Origin: Vampirovibrio chlorellavorus
Lineage (GTDB): Bacteria > Cyanobacteriota > Vampirovibrionia > Vampirovibrionales > Vampirovibrionaceae
Assembly (NCBI GenBank): GCA_001858525.1
Contig: CM007359.1
Coordinates: forward strand, 1-64,000
Direction of reading: 5' to 3'
Length of the DNA: 64,000 nt
Every line of letters begins with the position of its first letter. Position 1 is the stretch's first letter. A program made the translations under genes and the position numbers. Below are positions 15,305 through 24,266 of the stretch, in pieces. The notes below the pieces were generated by a model that worked only from the letters and a program-made list of their open reading frames with translations, made no database searches and was not told where the DNA came from.

Positions 15305-16558
15305 TTAACCCTCTGATTGTTGGGGGTAGATTTTGTTTTCTTCTTTTTCTGATTTCTGAGAGGCTGCTGTTGCTTTGGCTTTTCGGTTTGTATTGATGGC
15401 TTCGGCCTGTTGGGACATGGCATGGCCCATTTGTCCGCCAAAATTTCCATGCCGTGTTTCGCCCCGAAAACGCTGCCCCAATGTGCTCATCCCTGCTTGT
15501 GCTGTGTTTTTGGCCAATTGTTGGAAATAGGATGGCTTACTTCCGGGAGCTGCGTCCTGGCGTTGCTGAGCGGTCAATTGATGAGCGCCAACAAGCGTAC
15601 TGGCTGTTCCTGCTAATGTGCTGGCAGAACCGGTGGCTGCTGCCGCTCCGATGCTTGCCGCCGCTGTCATTCCAGCGGTAATGGCCCCTGCAATCATGCC
15701 GCCTTGACCAAAAGATGTTCCGTTGATGAGGGCTTGCAGCTTGTTGGGGATGTTTAGGGAAAGAAGCCACATGATGAGAGCGGCCCCAACCATGACCAAC
15801 GTATCCTGAATACTGCTTGGATCGAATCGGGATGCCAAATCTAGTAAGACTGTTTGTGCAAGCCCTATCACAAGTTGCAGCACGAACAATTTCACACCAA
15901 CTGAAAACGCGTATACTAGGAGCTTTTTGGCATATTCACTTGTCCAGCTTGAGCCGCCAAAGCCCATTAGGATAACGCCAGCTGAGATTACAAAGTAAGA
16001 TTCAATGATGGCTTCGATCATATTGGCTGCCATAAGGCCCATGCAGATGATGATTGCAAGAGCACTTAGGCAGGCAACAATTAGGTTGCTAATGTTGGTG
16101 GCAAAATTCCAGTTTAAAAGTTTTGAGCCGATATTTAACCCAATGGAAAATATTTGTGCAATGTCCGGGGGCGGGGTTGAACTGGCATTAATTGCCGCTA
16201 TTTTAAAACTCTGAATCAGGGCATTGGCCAAATCGTTGGAATGGAGAAGCAGAAACCAGAAGAAGCCAAGCCGGAGAACCGTTCTGATCAATTCTGCCAA
16301 TATCTCGTTGAAGTCCATGCCTTTGAGCGCCAATCGGATGGCCGACCATGTAAACTCGATCCCGGCAAGAAGCCAGAACAAACGCTCGGCAGCTCCCCGC
16401 AGTGCGGGCTCCCAAGCTGCCATATTGTCACGAAAATATTGCAATAAATCGGTGGTTGTTTCCGATGGTTCCAGTGCATAGCTTGTGTCGCATTGGAGAA
16501 AAAAACCAATGAAAATCGCTATACCTAGCCAAATTGGCCTTTTTAACTTCATGAACAA
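15305..16558 (-). CDS. trbL: TrbL/VirB6 polytopic membrane protein
   Basis: A 417-residue TrbL-family protein. An N-terminal signal-like helix (about 8-28) and at least five further membrane helices (about 88-110, 165-190, 190-215, 225-250, 260-278) are visible, with the family segment ERLFWLLAGIEFTWS. From about residue 285 the protein is alanine/serine/glutamine rich and ends in a charged tail. It would form the inner-membrane pore. It follows the small TrbK-like gene by 11 bases. Confidence 0.87.
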   Translation of the reverse strand: MFMKLKRPIWLGIAIFIGFFLQCDTSYALEPSETTTDLLQYFRDNMAAWEPALRGAAERLFWLLAGIEFTWSAIRLALKGMDFNEILAELIRTVLRLGFFWFLLLHSNDLANALIQSFKIAAINASSTPPPDIAQIFSIGLNIGSKLLNWNFATNISNLIVACLSALAIIICMGLMAANMIEAIIESYFVISAGVILMGFGGSSWTSEYAKKLLVYAFSVGVKLFVLQLVIGLAQTVLLDLASRFDPSSIQDTLVMVGAALIMWLLSLNIPNKLQALINGTSFGQGGMIAGAITAGMTAAASIGAAAATGSASTLAGTASTLVGAHQLTAQQRQDAAPGSKPSYFQQLAKNTAQAGMSTLGQRFRGETRHGNFGGQMGHAMSQQAEAINTNRKAKATAASQKSEKEENKIYPQQSEG

Positions 16559-16569
16559 AAATTCTCTTC

Positions 16570-16773
16570 CTAATAAAGATCGGTCATTTGTTTGCCTTTT
16601 TGGATTGGGATAACCCTAGGGCCAGCTTTGCTTTTTGCCTGTTGTTCGGGAGGGCATGCCTGACTTATGGGGGCGGGAGACTTTGGAACAGCGAATTGAT
16701 AAGTAACAAAAGATGATACGCTTGCTGTTCCCAAAATAATCAAAATCAGGTAGCCAAGTTTTAAATGAATCAT
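16570..16773 (-). CDS. TrbK-position small membrane protein
   Basis: A 67-residue protein with one N-terminal membrane helix (about 5-25) and a short periplasmic tail. It sits where trbK (entry exclusion lipoprotein) lies in IncP operons, between trbJ and trbL, but it has no lipobox, so the name is positional only. Its C-terminus, VIPIQKGKQMTDLY, strongly resembles the C-terminus of the adjacent TrbJ protein, VIPTQTGGKTMTDLY. Confidence 0.6.
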   Translation of the reverse strand: MIHLKLGYLILIILGTASVSSFVTYQFAVPKSPAPISQACPPEQQAKSKAGPRVIPIQKGKQMTDLY

Positions 16774-16793
16774 GGTCGAGTCCTCTTAGTGGG

Positions 16794-17555
16794 TTAATAA
16801 AGGTCTGTCATTGTTTTTCCGCCCGTTTGTGTCGGAATTACTTTGAAATAGTTTTTGCTGGCGGCATCCTGGACGGCTTGCCGGTCTTGTTGCTGGGCGA
16901 TGAAATTGGCCTGCATTTGGAGTTGTAGCATCATGAGTTCGCGCAATTTCATCAGTTGGTCAGCGTTTTGGGCCGCCATCATATTAGCCACCTGTAGGGC
17001 TTCCATTCGCCCTTGGGCGGAGCTGGCCATTGCTTGAAGGCGTTGTTGGAGTAATTGATCGTTTTGAAGCTGGGAGGCATGTAGACCCAAGCCTTTCATT
17101 GTATAGAGGGCGTTATCGCTTCCCTCTTTGGACCATTGGGCATATTTATTTTTCCAGTCATTGGCCCCCATTTTTTTATTTAGGTAGGCGTCATAGGTGC
17201 CATACCGATTGGCAAAATGGCCATCCAAATCACCAGCGGAGTAGGCCAATGAGCGGGAACGGCCCATGAGTTGGTTAAGCTGGTTGAAATCTGACATGGC
17301 TTTACCCCACAGATGTTGGGATACACCATTTGAGTTGGTGAGCATATCCTTATACTGGTTGATCTGGGTGCTAAGCTGCTGGGCCTGATTGGCCAGTTGC
17401 TTGACCTGCATGGCCTTGTTCATCAGTTGGGTCCATTCCGTTCCGCAGTTGGTGCAGTAAACTGCGTCGAGTCCATGGGCTGGTAGGGATGGCAAGCTAA
17501 GCAAGGCTGAACTGACCACTAGGGCCAATCCGGCATTAATCCAATAATGATTCAT
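16794..17555 (-). CDS. trbJ: TrbJ/VirB5-like protein
   Basis: A 253-residue TrbJ-family protein, a likely minor pilus component. A signal peptide (1-29, ending AHG) precedes YCTNCGTEWTQLMN and a long helical, glutamine-rich region (QVKQLANQAQQLSTQINQY). The family pattern of T/Q-rich helices after a CTNC-like pair is clear. Its start lies 20 bases inside the end of trbE. The C-terminal MTDLY tail is shared with the next small protein. Confidence 0.86.
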   Translation of the reverse strand: MNHYWINAGLALVVSSALLSLPSLPAHGLDAVYCTNCGTEWTQLMNKAMQVKQLANQAQQLSTQINQYKDMLTNSNGVSQHLWGKAMSDFNQLNQLMGRSRSLAYSAGDLDGHFANRYGTYDAYLNKKMGANDWKNKYAQWSKEGSDNALYTMKGLGLHASQLQNDQLLQQRLQAMASSAQGRMEALQVANMMAAQNADQLMKLRELMMLQLQMQANFIAQQQDRQAVQDAASKNYFKVIPTQTGGKTMTDLY

Positions 17556-20004
17556 AATTCACTCCTCTCTCTTCAAGCCAAATATAGGACCAATGGTCTC
17601 CGTGAAGGGATCTCAACTCTTGTAAATGAGCCAATGTCTTCTTGTCTGACACGGCAGTAAAGGCCAAGGCCACTGGCCCCAAGTTCAATTCAAAGAGGCG
17701 GCGGCCCTCCGGGGACAGGTAGTAATACTCCCGTTTCTTAATGGCGGTCTTAATCATTTGAATCTGGGCGCTATTTAATCCCAGAATAGTGTACAAATCG
17801 CGCGGCCCAAGGTGATTGTCTGTTCCCGCTTTGTCGGCCTCTTCATTGGGCAGCAGGATTTTTGTAGGACAAGATTCCACCAGAACATCAAAAATCCCAG
17901 AATGAACGGCGTCTGAAAGGCTTTGAGTGGCCATTACGACTGCGCAATTGGCTTTGCGAAGCACCTTTAACCATTCCCGGATTTTTTCCCGGAATACCGG
18001 ATGGCCTAGCATCACCCAGGCTTCATCCAGAACCAGCAAGGCCGGTTGACCTTTCAACGACTTTTCAAAGCGCCGGAACAGGTAAAGCAAGACAGGGATG
18101 GCAGCTTTTTCACCCATTGCCATCAGGTCTTCGATTTCTAAAACGGTGAAAGTATCTGCTTGAAGGCCGTCTCTTGCGCTGTCTAGCAAATGTCCAAGTG
18201 CTCCGGATACGGTGTAAAAGCTCAAGGCTGAGCGAATGGATTCATCCTGAACGGTAGAGCAGAAATCGGTAAGTGAGCGGTGTTCAGAACCACTACTCTC
18301 TCTAAATATGGTCATTGCCTTGTGAATGGCTTGTCTTTGACCGGGACTCGGAGCTGACCCAGCTTGGAGTTCGTAACAAGTGGCGATCCAGTCTTCCGCC
18401 CAGGCCAAATCGGCTTGGGATTCTAATACCGCCAGCGGTGTAAAGTTTGGGGTTTGTTCAGCAGCAATGTTGTAATGTCTCCCGCCAGTGGCATTGGCCA
18501 AGGCCCAAAGGGATTGCCCCTTATCAAAGGCAAAAACAGAGGCGTCCGGGTAGCGACGGAATTGAGCAATCAGGGTGGCCAATAACGTCGATTTCCCGCT
18601 TCCAGTAGGTCCAAAAATTAAAGTGTGCCCAACATCTTCTACATGCAGATTCAGTCGAAAGGGGGTGGCACCCGTGGAAGCCCCGTAAAGCAGGGGAGGC
18701 ATGTCGTTTGGATACAACGGGCATGGACAGGTTGGTTTTCCTGCCCACACGCTGGCCAGGGGTAATAGGTGAGCCAAATTGACGGTGTGAATTAAAGCCC
18801 GACGCAGGTTTGGATGGCTATGCCCAGGAAGAGAGCCTAACCATGCTTCCAGAGTGTTTAGGGTTTCCAGACGGCAGCTAAAGCCCTGGCGTTGTACTTC
18901 TCGGATAAGCAGGCGGGCGTTTTCTTGAAGTTCCTGTTTATCCGGCCCCATGAGGGTAATCACTGGCGTGTAATAACCAAAAGCAACTAGGGCGCTTTGC
19001 GCGTCTGTAATGGCAGCTTCTGATTGCGTGGCCATCGATACGGCGTCTTCATTGACGATGCCGCCGGAAGTTCGGAATACTTGGGCAAAGAAACCTCGGG
19101 CCTTTTGCCGCCATTTACGCCGAAAGCGTTTGAGCTCACTCACGCTTTCGTGCGGATCCAGGTATAGCATGCGGGTAGACCAGCGATACGCGATGGGTAA
19201 ATGCTCCAGAATATCCAGCATGTTGGGGTAAGACTCAAAGGGAAAGCCTTCCAGTGCCACGGTGCAAATAAAGTTTTCCCCGATTTTGGGAGTATCACCG
19301 ACCCAGAGTTCTTGCCCGCCCAAATAGCCACTGGTAAACATGGCCACAGGTGGAATATTGATGGGATGGGAAAGGCCTGTTAAGGCAAAGTGTAGGTAAT
19401 TGATCAGTTCATCTCGAAGGTGTGCTTGACCAAACGAATCGGTATGGGTGTAGCAGCCCATGCGCTCAATGGTGAGCACCGTTGAAAGCGTATCTTGCAG
19501 GTCTTCTAGCGTTTTTTTGAATCCCGCCAGAATGCGATCCCCGGTATGTGCGGGAGTAGTTGAATCCTGGGCATACATGAGATCCACCACCTTGGATTCT
19601 CGCTTCAGCGGTGGGGTGTAGGCAACCACCAAGACATAATGGCTTTCAAAGTGAGCGCCCTGGGTGAGAAATTGCATACGACGCTCTGCATCGATGAGTT
19701 GCGTAATTGGGTCAGGAAAGGCGGATTCGTTCAGGTCTGGATAGCCAATTGCAGGAAGGCGAACGGCATCCATCCAGGTGGCCCAGCCACTTCCTAACCG
19801 GGTTAAAGCTCGGTTGATCTGCTGGCTAATATAATTTCGTTCGGCGGGAGTGGCGCTTGCTGTGTCAGGACCGCGATAGAAAAATCCGGCCAATAAGGTA
19901 CCGTCCTTGCATTGAACAATTCCGTCATCAACCAGGGCGGCCCAGTTGAGGAAATCGGCTACGCCTGCGGATTTGTCCCGATAGAGTGCGAGTGAGTGTG
20001 GCAT
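17536..20004 (-). CDS. trbE: TrbE/VirB4 ATPase
   Basis: An 822-residue VirB4-family ATPase, the largest motor of the transfer channel. The N-terminal CagE/TrbE domain starts HSLALYRDKSAGVADFLNWAALVDDG. Walker A is GPTGSGKST near 465, Walker B is ALLVLDEAWVML in the C-terminal part, followed by VVMATQSLSDAV and the conserved LLPNEEA. AAGGGAA stands before the ATG at 20004. Length and motifs are intact, so the gene is probably functional. Confidence 0.95.
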   Translation of the reverse strand: MPHSLALYRDKSAGVADFLNWAALVDDGIVQCKDGTLLAGFFYRGPDTASATPAERNYISQQINRALTRLGSGWATWMDAVRLPAIGYPDLNESAFPDPITQLIDAERRMQFLTQGAHFESHYVLVVAYTPPLKRESKVVDLMYAQDSTTPAHTGDRILAGFKKTLEDLQDTLSTVLTIERMGCYTHTDSFGQAHLRDELINYLHFALTGLSHPINIPPVAMFTSGYLGGQELWVGDTPKIGENFICTVALEGFPFESYPNMLDILEHLPIAYRWSTRMLYLDPHESVSELKRFRRKWRQKARGFFAQVFRTSGGIVNEDAVSMATQSEAAITDAQSALVAFGYYTPVITLMGPDKQELQENARLLIREVQRQGFSCRLETLNTLEAWLGSLPGHSHPNLRRALIHTVNLAHLLPLASVWAGKPTCPCPLYPNDMPPLLYGASTGATPFRLNLHVEDVGHTLIFGPTGSGKSTLLATLIAQFRRYPDASVFAFDKGQSLWALANATGGRHYNIAAEQTPNFTPLAVLESQADLAWAEDWIATCYELQAGSAPSPGQRQAIHKAMTIFRESSGSEHRSLTDFCSTVQDESIRSALSFYTVSGALGHLLDSARDGLQADTFTVLEIEDLMAMGEKAAIPVLLYLFRRFEKSLKGQPALLVLDEAWVMLGHPVFREKIREWLKVLRKANCAVVMATQSLSDAVHSGIFDVLVESCPTKILLPNEEADKAGTDNHLGPRDLYTILGLNSAQIQMIKTAIKKREYYYLSPEGRRLFELNLGPVALAFTAVSDKKTLAHLQELRSLHGDHWSYIWLEERGVNYESLLD

Positions 20005-20015
20005 AATGTTCCCTT

Positions 20016-20312
20016 TTAATCGAGCCGGGCTGGACGTGAGCGAGGTGGGTAGTAGGACTGGTATTTCAGATGGCGCAGATAGATGCGGCTTAAATGGGGG
20101 TCAAATTTGGCCATCTGACGGAAAAAACCAATGCAAAGCATCCAAATGGCCAGACTCAACAGGGCGGCCCAAACTGTTTGGGAACTTACGGCAAACCCTG
20201 CACAAACCAGTGCTGTAAACATGACCAGTTCTCGTTCTCCACCCAGAAAAAGATGGGGTCGGTGGAGTACCCTGTGGAAGGGCACCTTTTCCAATTCATC
20301 TTCGGAGGCCAT
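20016..20312 (-). CDS. trbD: TrbD/VirB3 membrane protein
   Basis: A 98-residue VirB3/TrbD protein. The start chosen is the ATG at 20312, which overlaps the trbC stop as TAATG; a longer open frame upstream only shadows trbC. The sequence shows VPFHRVLHRPHLFLGGERELV, the TrbD signature, then two close membrane helices (about 30-70) and a charged tail. It ends 11 bases before trbE. Confidence 0.88.
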   Translation of the reverse strand: MASEDELEKVPFHRVLHRPHLFLGGERELVMFTALVCAGFAVSSQTVWAALLSLAIWMLCIGFFRQMAKFDPHLSRIYLRHLKYQSYYPPRSRPARLD

Positions 20313-20656
20313 TAAAAAACAGCTCCTGTGGAATACAGGCTGGATAAGACCTGAGAGGCCAGCATAACCAGTGCAATGACCAGAACGAGCATAATGCCCC
20401 GACGCAGGAATTCGTTGATTTCTCCGCCCCAAATAAGCATCCCCCCGCAACCAATAATTCCCAGCAAGGAAATGGCATAAGCGACTGGGCCTTGAATGCT
20501 GCGGGTGATGGTTTGAAGGGGTGTTTCCCAAGGTAATCCTGCTCCCCCGGCAGAGGCGGCTTGGGCCTGTTCCGGGCAAATGAGAGAACATAGGGCCAAG
20601 GTGGCTAACAGTGCATAGACCAAGGCAGTTTTGGTTTGTGGGGGGAACAATGCCAT
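20312..20656 (-). CDS. trbC: TrbC/VirB2 pilin precursor
   Basis: A 114-residue prepilin. A signal peptide (about 1-34, ending AQA) is followed by two hydrophobic helices (about 58-78 and 86-106) with GPVAYAISLLGIIGCGGMLIWGGEI, typical of TrbC. In IncP systems the pilin is trimmed and cyclised by TraF, which is encoded at 9180-9722. The last residues are GAVF. The stop overlaps the trbD start. Confidence 0.9.
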   Translation of the reverse strand: MALFPPQTKTALVYALLATLALCSLICPEQAQAASAGGAGLPWETPLQTITRSIQGPVAYAISLLGIIGCGGMLIWGGEINEFLRRGIMLVLVIALVMLASQVLSSLYSTGAVF

Positions 20657-20788
20657 TTGATTTCCTCTTTCTTTGTTGACATGCCGCAGCCACCGTTGGA
20701 TTAGAACGGTATTTTCAAGGTATGGATGCGAAAGTGTTGATAAATCAAACCCGAGTGGGTTTGGCCAAACGATAACGGATAAGACGAC

Positions 20789-21748
20789 TTAAACGGTTAG
20801 ATAACCGTCCTGTGGAGAATAGCCGAGGACTTGAAGAATTTCATGAACCTTTCGGCCTATGGGTGTTTTGACAATTGAGACAACCAGATCCACAGCTTCA
20901 CCAATTAGAACAGGCATTGGGGTCGGCGTGGCTTCGGCGATTAACTGCTCCATTCGAATCAACCCGGCGGCTGCGCTGTTGGCGTGTATTGTGGCCACAC
21001 CGCCAGGATGGCCGGTATTCCAGGCTTTAAGTAAGGCCAAGGCCTCAGGACCTCGAACCTCACCGACCAGGATACGATCCGGCCTTAAGCGCATGGTGGC
21101 TTTAAGCAAACGGAGCATATCCACGTTATCAGTGGCGTGAAGGAGAACCGCATTTTCAGCGGAACACTGAATTTCAGCGGTGTCTTCAATAATGACCAGC
21201 CGGTGCTCTGGGTGGGCCTGAACGATTTCCGCAATCAGGGCATTGGCCAGCGTGGTTTTTCCTGAGCCTGTACCGCCTGCCACTAGAATATTTTTTCGGT
21301 CTCGAATGGCAATTTCCAGCTGTTCTTTCTGGTGTTTATCCATAATGTTAGCCGCTACATAATCAGCTAAGGTAAAGACTTGAGAGGCTCGGCACCGGAT
21401 GGTGAATACGGGCGCGGATACCACTGGGGGAATCAGGGCTTCAAATCGTGATCCGTATCCTGGTAACTCACATTCCAGTATGGGGTTTTCGCGGGTGATG
21501 GTAGAGTTATGATAGGCCGCAACGCTGTATATCAGTGCCTCTGCTTTGCTGGTGGGAATTTGGCCAATTGCCTGCATTGCTTGTCCTAAATATTCCACCC
21601 AAAGGGTTCCATCTGCATTCAGCAATATTTCCACGACAGTGGAATCACCCAATAATGCTTGGATGGTCGTGCCCAGTTCACGTTGTATTTTTTCAATACA
21701 ACGATTTTTTTCATCTGAAAATGTAATCGCCCCGTGCGAAATGACCAT
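20789..21748 (-). CDS. trbB: TrbB/VirB11 secretion ATPase
   Basis: A 319-residue VirB11/PulE-class ATPase, the first gene of the trb block. Walker A is ILVAGGTGSGKTTLANAL, the Asp box IIEDTAEIQC follows, then RLRPDRILVGEVRGPEAL and the His box GGVATIHANSA. The frame is intact. A 132-base gap separates it from trbC; a two-HTH regulator gene lies upstream on the same strand after 123 bases. Confidence 0.94.
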   Translation of the reverse strand: MVISHGAITFSDEKNRCIEKIQRELGTTIQALLGDSTVVEILLNADGTLWVEYLGQAMQAIGQIPTSKAEALIYSVAAYHNSTITRENPILECELPGYGSRFEALIPPVVSAPVFTIRCRASQVFTLADYVAANIMDKHQKEQLEIAIRDRKNILVAGGTGSGKTTLANALIAEIVQAHPEHRLVIIEDTAEIQCSAENAVLLHATDNVDMLRLLKATMRLRPDRILVGEVRGPEALALLKAWNTGHPGGVATIHANSAAAGLIRMEQLIAEATPTPMPVLIGEAVDLVVSIVKTPIGRKVHEILQVLGYSPQDGYLTV

Positions 21749-21871
21749 GCGAAAGAACTCGCCCTCAACAAATATGAAAACTGAAACCTACTGCTAGAAA
21801 ATAATGGAAATAGTATAAGGATCGCTTGAAAAAATAGCAAGTAGTGAGTTTGTAGGTTCTGAAAATATGGT

Positions 21872-22393
21872 TTAGGGCATTAATAGCGCAAATAATGGTT
21901 GGGCAACCACTTGAGCCAACTTGGTTGCCCGGTCAATCCCGATGCCGATTTCTCCGCGCTCAAAATCGATTAAAAAATCGTTGCTTATGCCGGTAAGAGC
22001 TGTGATTTCTTTTTTTCTGAGCCTAGAGGCCAAGCGGGCCGCGATAAAATTCCGAATTAAAAGTTTGCGCTCGTAGCAAATGCCCTCTGAATCATCCAGT
22101 TTTTCTTTGTAATCTTCCCATATAAGGCTACTGGAAAAGTCAAAAGCTCTCTCAAACTCTGGCTGTAGCAAACAGTAAAGGGGGATCTTGACCGTGCGGG
22201 ATAGCTTGGCAAGGGTGTCAACTCTGCCATTGAGCAGCTGGCGTTCTAAATCAGAAAGGTAGGCTTGTCCAACCCCAGTGAGTTCATGGATTTGTTGTTG
22301 CGTGAGCCCCCGGGAGACTCTGGCCGCTTTGAAGTTTTTGGCAAATACACGTTGTTCAAAAGTCACTGGCTTTTTGATGTCCAGTTTAGACAT
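21872..22393 (-). CDS. Regulator with two XRE-type HTH domains
   Basis: A 173-residue protein with two helix-turn-helix units in one chain. The first (about 17-60) reads NFKAARVSRGLTQQQIHELTGVGQAYLSDLE. The second (about 115-160) reads NFIAARLASRLRKKEITALTGISNDFLIDFE and is a diverged repeat of the first. Both are followed by a similar ending (VKIPLYCLLQPE and VVAQPLFALLMP), so the protein arose by internal duplication. It lies just upstream of trbB on the same strand and is the obvious candidate controller of the conjugation operon; this is inferred from position. Confidence 0.8.
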   Translation of the reverse strand: MSKLDIKKPVTFEQRVFAKNFKAARVSRGLTQQQIHELTGVGQAYLSDLERQLLNGRVDTLAKLSRTVKIPLYCLLQPEFERAFDFSSSLIWEDYKEKLDDSEGICYERKLLIRNFIAARLASRLRKKEITALTGISNDFLIDFERGEIGIGIDRATKLAQVVAQPLFALLMP

Positions 22394-22635
22394 ATTAACT
22401 ATTACCTTTGCCTTGGCTAAAGCTTAAAGAAAGCGGCCGGGCAGTTACTCAGGCACTTTAAAGGCTTCAGAAAGCTTGTCTCTCTATCACGAGCAAGATT
22501 ATTAGATCCACCATGTCCAGATTGCAAGGCATTCTGGGATTTTGATATCAAATTGATATGGTGTGAGAGTTACTGTTATGAAATCAAAGCCGCTGTAACT
22601 TCTCTTAAAGGTGACCAGAGTCTTTGTTAGAGGGG

Positions 22636-22684
22636 AATGGCAAATAAGAATTGACCGACTGTGGCCAACATAAACTGAGCCACC
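22636..22684 (+). repeat. Solitary IS21-end-like repeat, copy b
   Basis: AATGGCAA at 22636 and CTGTGGCCA 23 bases later, then AAACTGAGCCACC. It has the same internal spacing and orientation as copy a (5221) and as the true IS left end (24098). It lies just after the thermonuclease stop, with no transposase attached. Confidence 0.6.
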
Positions 22685-22692
22685 CAACCTTT

Positions 22693-23214
22693 TTAAGGTT
22701 GATATTGGGGATCACGGTTACAGGCATCCTTCCCCGTCCAACGCCAACAATAGGGGCTGGTGATATTGCTATCCTTCCATAAGCCAACTTTAGCGGCTTT
22801 GGCTTTCGCTTGCTCTTGGGCATAACGGCCATTTGAATATTCTGGGTAGTCCCAGGCATAGCCCGCCCTTACCAAGATTGCAGAAACGTCTTTTCCGTTT
22901 AGGTAAATACTGCAAGTTTTGCGGTCATACGATATCCCGGAACATCTGAGACTTACTTGCTTATGCCCAACCAGGTTATTCATAAAGCGCTTGGCCTCTG
23001 GCCCATAGGGCTGATCGCTCTCTGGAGCATCCACTCCATGAAGCCGAATCTTGTATTGCTTCCCTTCATCCTTAATCCAGCAAGTATCAGCATCCGAACA
23101 GTGGTTTACTTCTGCTGCCAGGCTGGGAAGTGACAAGAGAACTGTGGCGCTTAAAATTAACGCTTTGCTTGCCTGTACCCTGCCTTTTGGGCTTGTGATT
23201 CTGTTTGGAAGCAC
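22693..23214 (-). CDS. Secreted thermonuclease (SNase-like)
   Basis: A 173-residue staphylococcal-nuclease-fold protein. The start chosen is the GTG at 23214, preceded by AGGGGA nine bases upstream; it gives a positively charged head and the signal core ALILSATVLLSLPSLAA. The catalytic region YKIRLHGVDAPESDQPYG (Arg and Glu) is present, followed by a DRK-type strand and VRAGYAW...EYSNGRYAQEQAKAKAAKVGLW, all family hallmarks. Six or more cysteines and a short tail CWRWTGKDACNRD suggest disulfides in the periplasm. The gene begins inside the 3' end of the preceding small secreted-protein gene, so the two are coupled. Confidence 0.85.
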   Translation of the reverse strand: MLPNRITSPKGRVQASKALILSATVLLSLPSLAAEVNHCSDADTCWIKDEGKQYKIRLHGVDAPESDQPYGPEAKRFMNNLVGHKQVSLRCSGISYDRKTCSIYLNGKDVSAILVRAGYAWDYPEYSNGRYAQEQAKAKAAKVGLWKDSNITSPYCWRWTGKDACNRDPQYQP

Positions 23215-23399
23215 TTCCGGTTGTCCCCTGACTTGTTTTGTCTGAGCATTTTGGCATAACTGTTGCCGCCCGGAACATGGTAAATGCGGCTGTTTAAGTT
23301 TCCCACAACTGGGCATTCTTTAGGCGTGTAGTCTTTGGCCTCGGCTGTTGGCGCAATCAATAGGAGCAAGCCTGCAATTAATAGAATTTGTTTTTTCAT
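23157..23399 (-). CDS. Small secreted sunset-type domain protein
   Basis: An 80-residue exported protein. A signal peptide (about 1-21, ending AEA) is followed by CPVVGNLNSRIYHVPGGNSYAKML and CFQTESQAQKAGYRQAKR. This CxxxGN-xxxx-IYHxPGxxxY...F.tE.eA..AGyR pattern is the short domain often called sunset, commonly fused or adjacent to thermonucleases. Here it is a separate gene overlapping the nuclease gene by 58 bases in another frame. Its exact role is unknown. Confidence 0.75.
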   Translation of the reverse strand: MKKQILLIAGLLLLIAPTAEAKDYTPKECPVVGNLNSRIYHVPGGNSYAKMLRQNKSGDNRKCFQTESQAQKAGYRQAKR

Positions 23400-23601
23400 C
23401 AGTGGGCCTCCTTGAATCGTCTGTTTTGACCATTATGCCCAAAGTCTGTATTTCTGTGAACTCGTTGAGTGGTTTGTGTCTTCTTCTGCTCTACCAACAA
23501 AAGGAAACAAAGATTTCAAGCTGAAAAAGTGGCTCAAAATATTCTAGATATTTGGTTTAAGAATGGCTTAATTTCAGATTGCACTACTATCTTTTGTAAA
23601 G

Positions 23602-24012
23602 TTATTCAATTTCTTCCAGTTTTTCAATAGCTTGTAACGATTCAATTTGGGCCGATTTTGCCTTAATGATAATATTCGTACCTACTCCAGCCAAGAAAAG
23701 ATTGAATTCTGATACAGGTTTTTCACTTCCAATTGGAAGCAAGGAGACCTCTTTTCCCTCAGCGTCTAATAGGCTACCATCCAAATAAGTATCTAAAAAC
23801 ACATTATCTATACTAAAGAAACTGACTTGTTTCAATATAATTTCAGCTTTTGAACTCCAAACTTCAGTGTTGCCTGTATCCGGTTGATGATATGAGCAAA
23901 TATGTTCAAAACAGAGCAATAAGTCTCCTCCAGGACGCAGCTCGATTTTCCCAAGTTTTGCATCATGCCACTCTATATATTGAAGTTTCATTGATTGCAT
24001 AATATTAACCAT
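23602..24012 (-). CDS. Putative immunity protein for a displaced Rhs tip
   Basis: A 136-residue cytoplasmic protein of no family I can name; it has YIEWHDAKLGKIEL near the start and an acidic C-terminus (IEKLEEIE). Its start lies about 30 bases after the stop of the Rhs tail fragment ending at 24043. In polymorphic-toxin loci the gene directly after a toxin tip is usually its immunity gene, and the IS21 element that split the tip left this gene intact. The immunity role is inferred from that position alone. Confidence 0.55.
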   Translation of the reverse strand: MVNIMQSMKLQYIEWHDAKLGKIELRPGGDLLLCFEHICSYHQPDTGNTEVWSSKAEIILKQVSFFSIDNVFLDTYLDGSLLDAEGKEVSLLPIGSEKPVSEFNLFLAGVGTNIIIKAKSAQIESLQAIEKLEEIE

Positions 24013-24042
24013 TTTAAAATGCTAATTTTGTGTACAGTGACT

Positions 24043-24095
24043 TTATGGTATCGCAGGCACAAAGGTTGGTCCAACAGGAATAACCGGTAGAGTTG
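24043..24095 (-). pseudogene. Distal end of the displaced Rhs tip split by IS21
   Basis: On the minus strand these bases read LPVIPVGPTFVPAIP and a stop, in exactly the frame left open at 26457 on the other side of the IS21 element once the element and one target copy are removed. The proline-rich style (TGIPATPT before the join) continues smoothly. This is the original C-terminus of the toxin tip encoded at 26451-27020. Confidence 0.75.
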
Positions 24096-24266
24096 CAAAT
24101 GGCAAGCGAAAACTGATCCAGTGCGGCCACTGAAAAGTGAGCCACTTATCTCTCTTTAAAACCTCGTCGTAAAAACATCTAAAAACCGTTGTAGAGAACC
24201 TGTTTGAAACCCCGCAGGGTTTTGAATAGGTTCTCTACAACATACATTCGGGTCGAAAAAAATGAA

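Noticed and set aside
20313-20693. Longer trbD frame of 225 codons
   Set aside because: The extra part only overlaps trbC in another frame; the TAATG overlap fixes the start at 20312.
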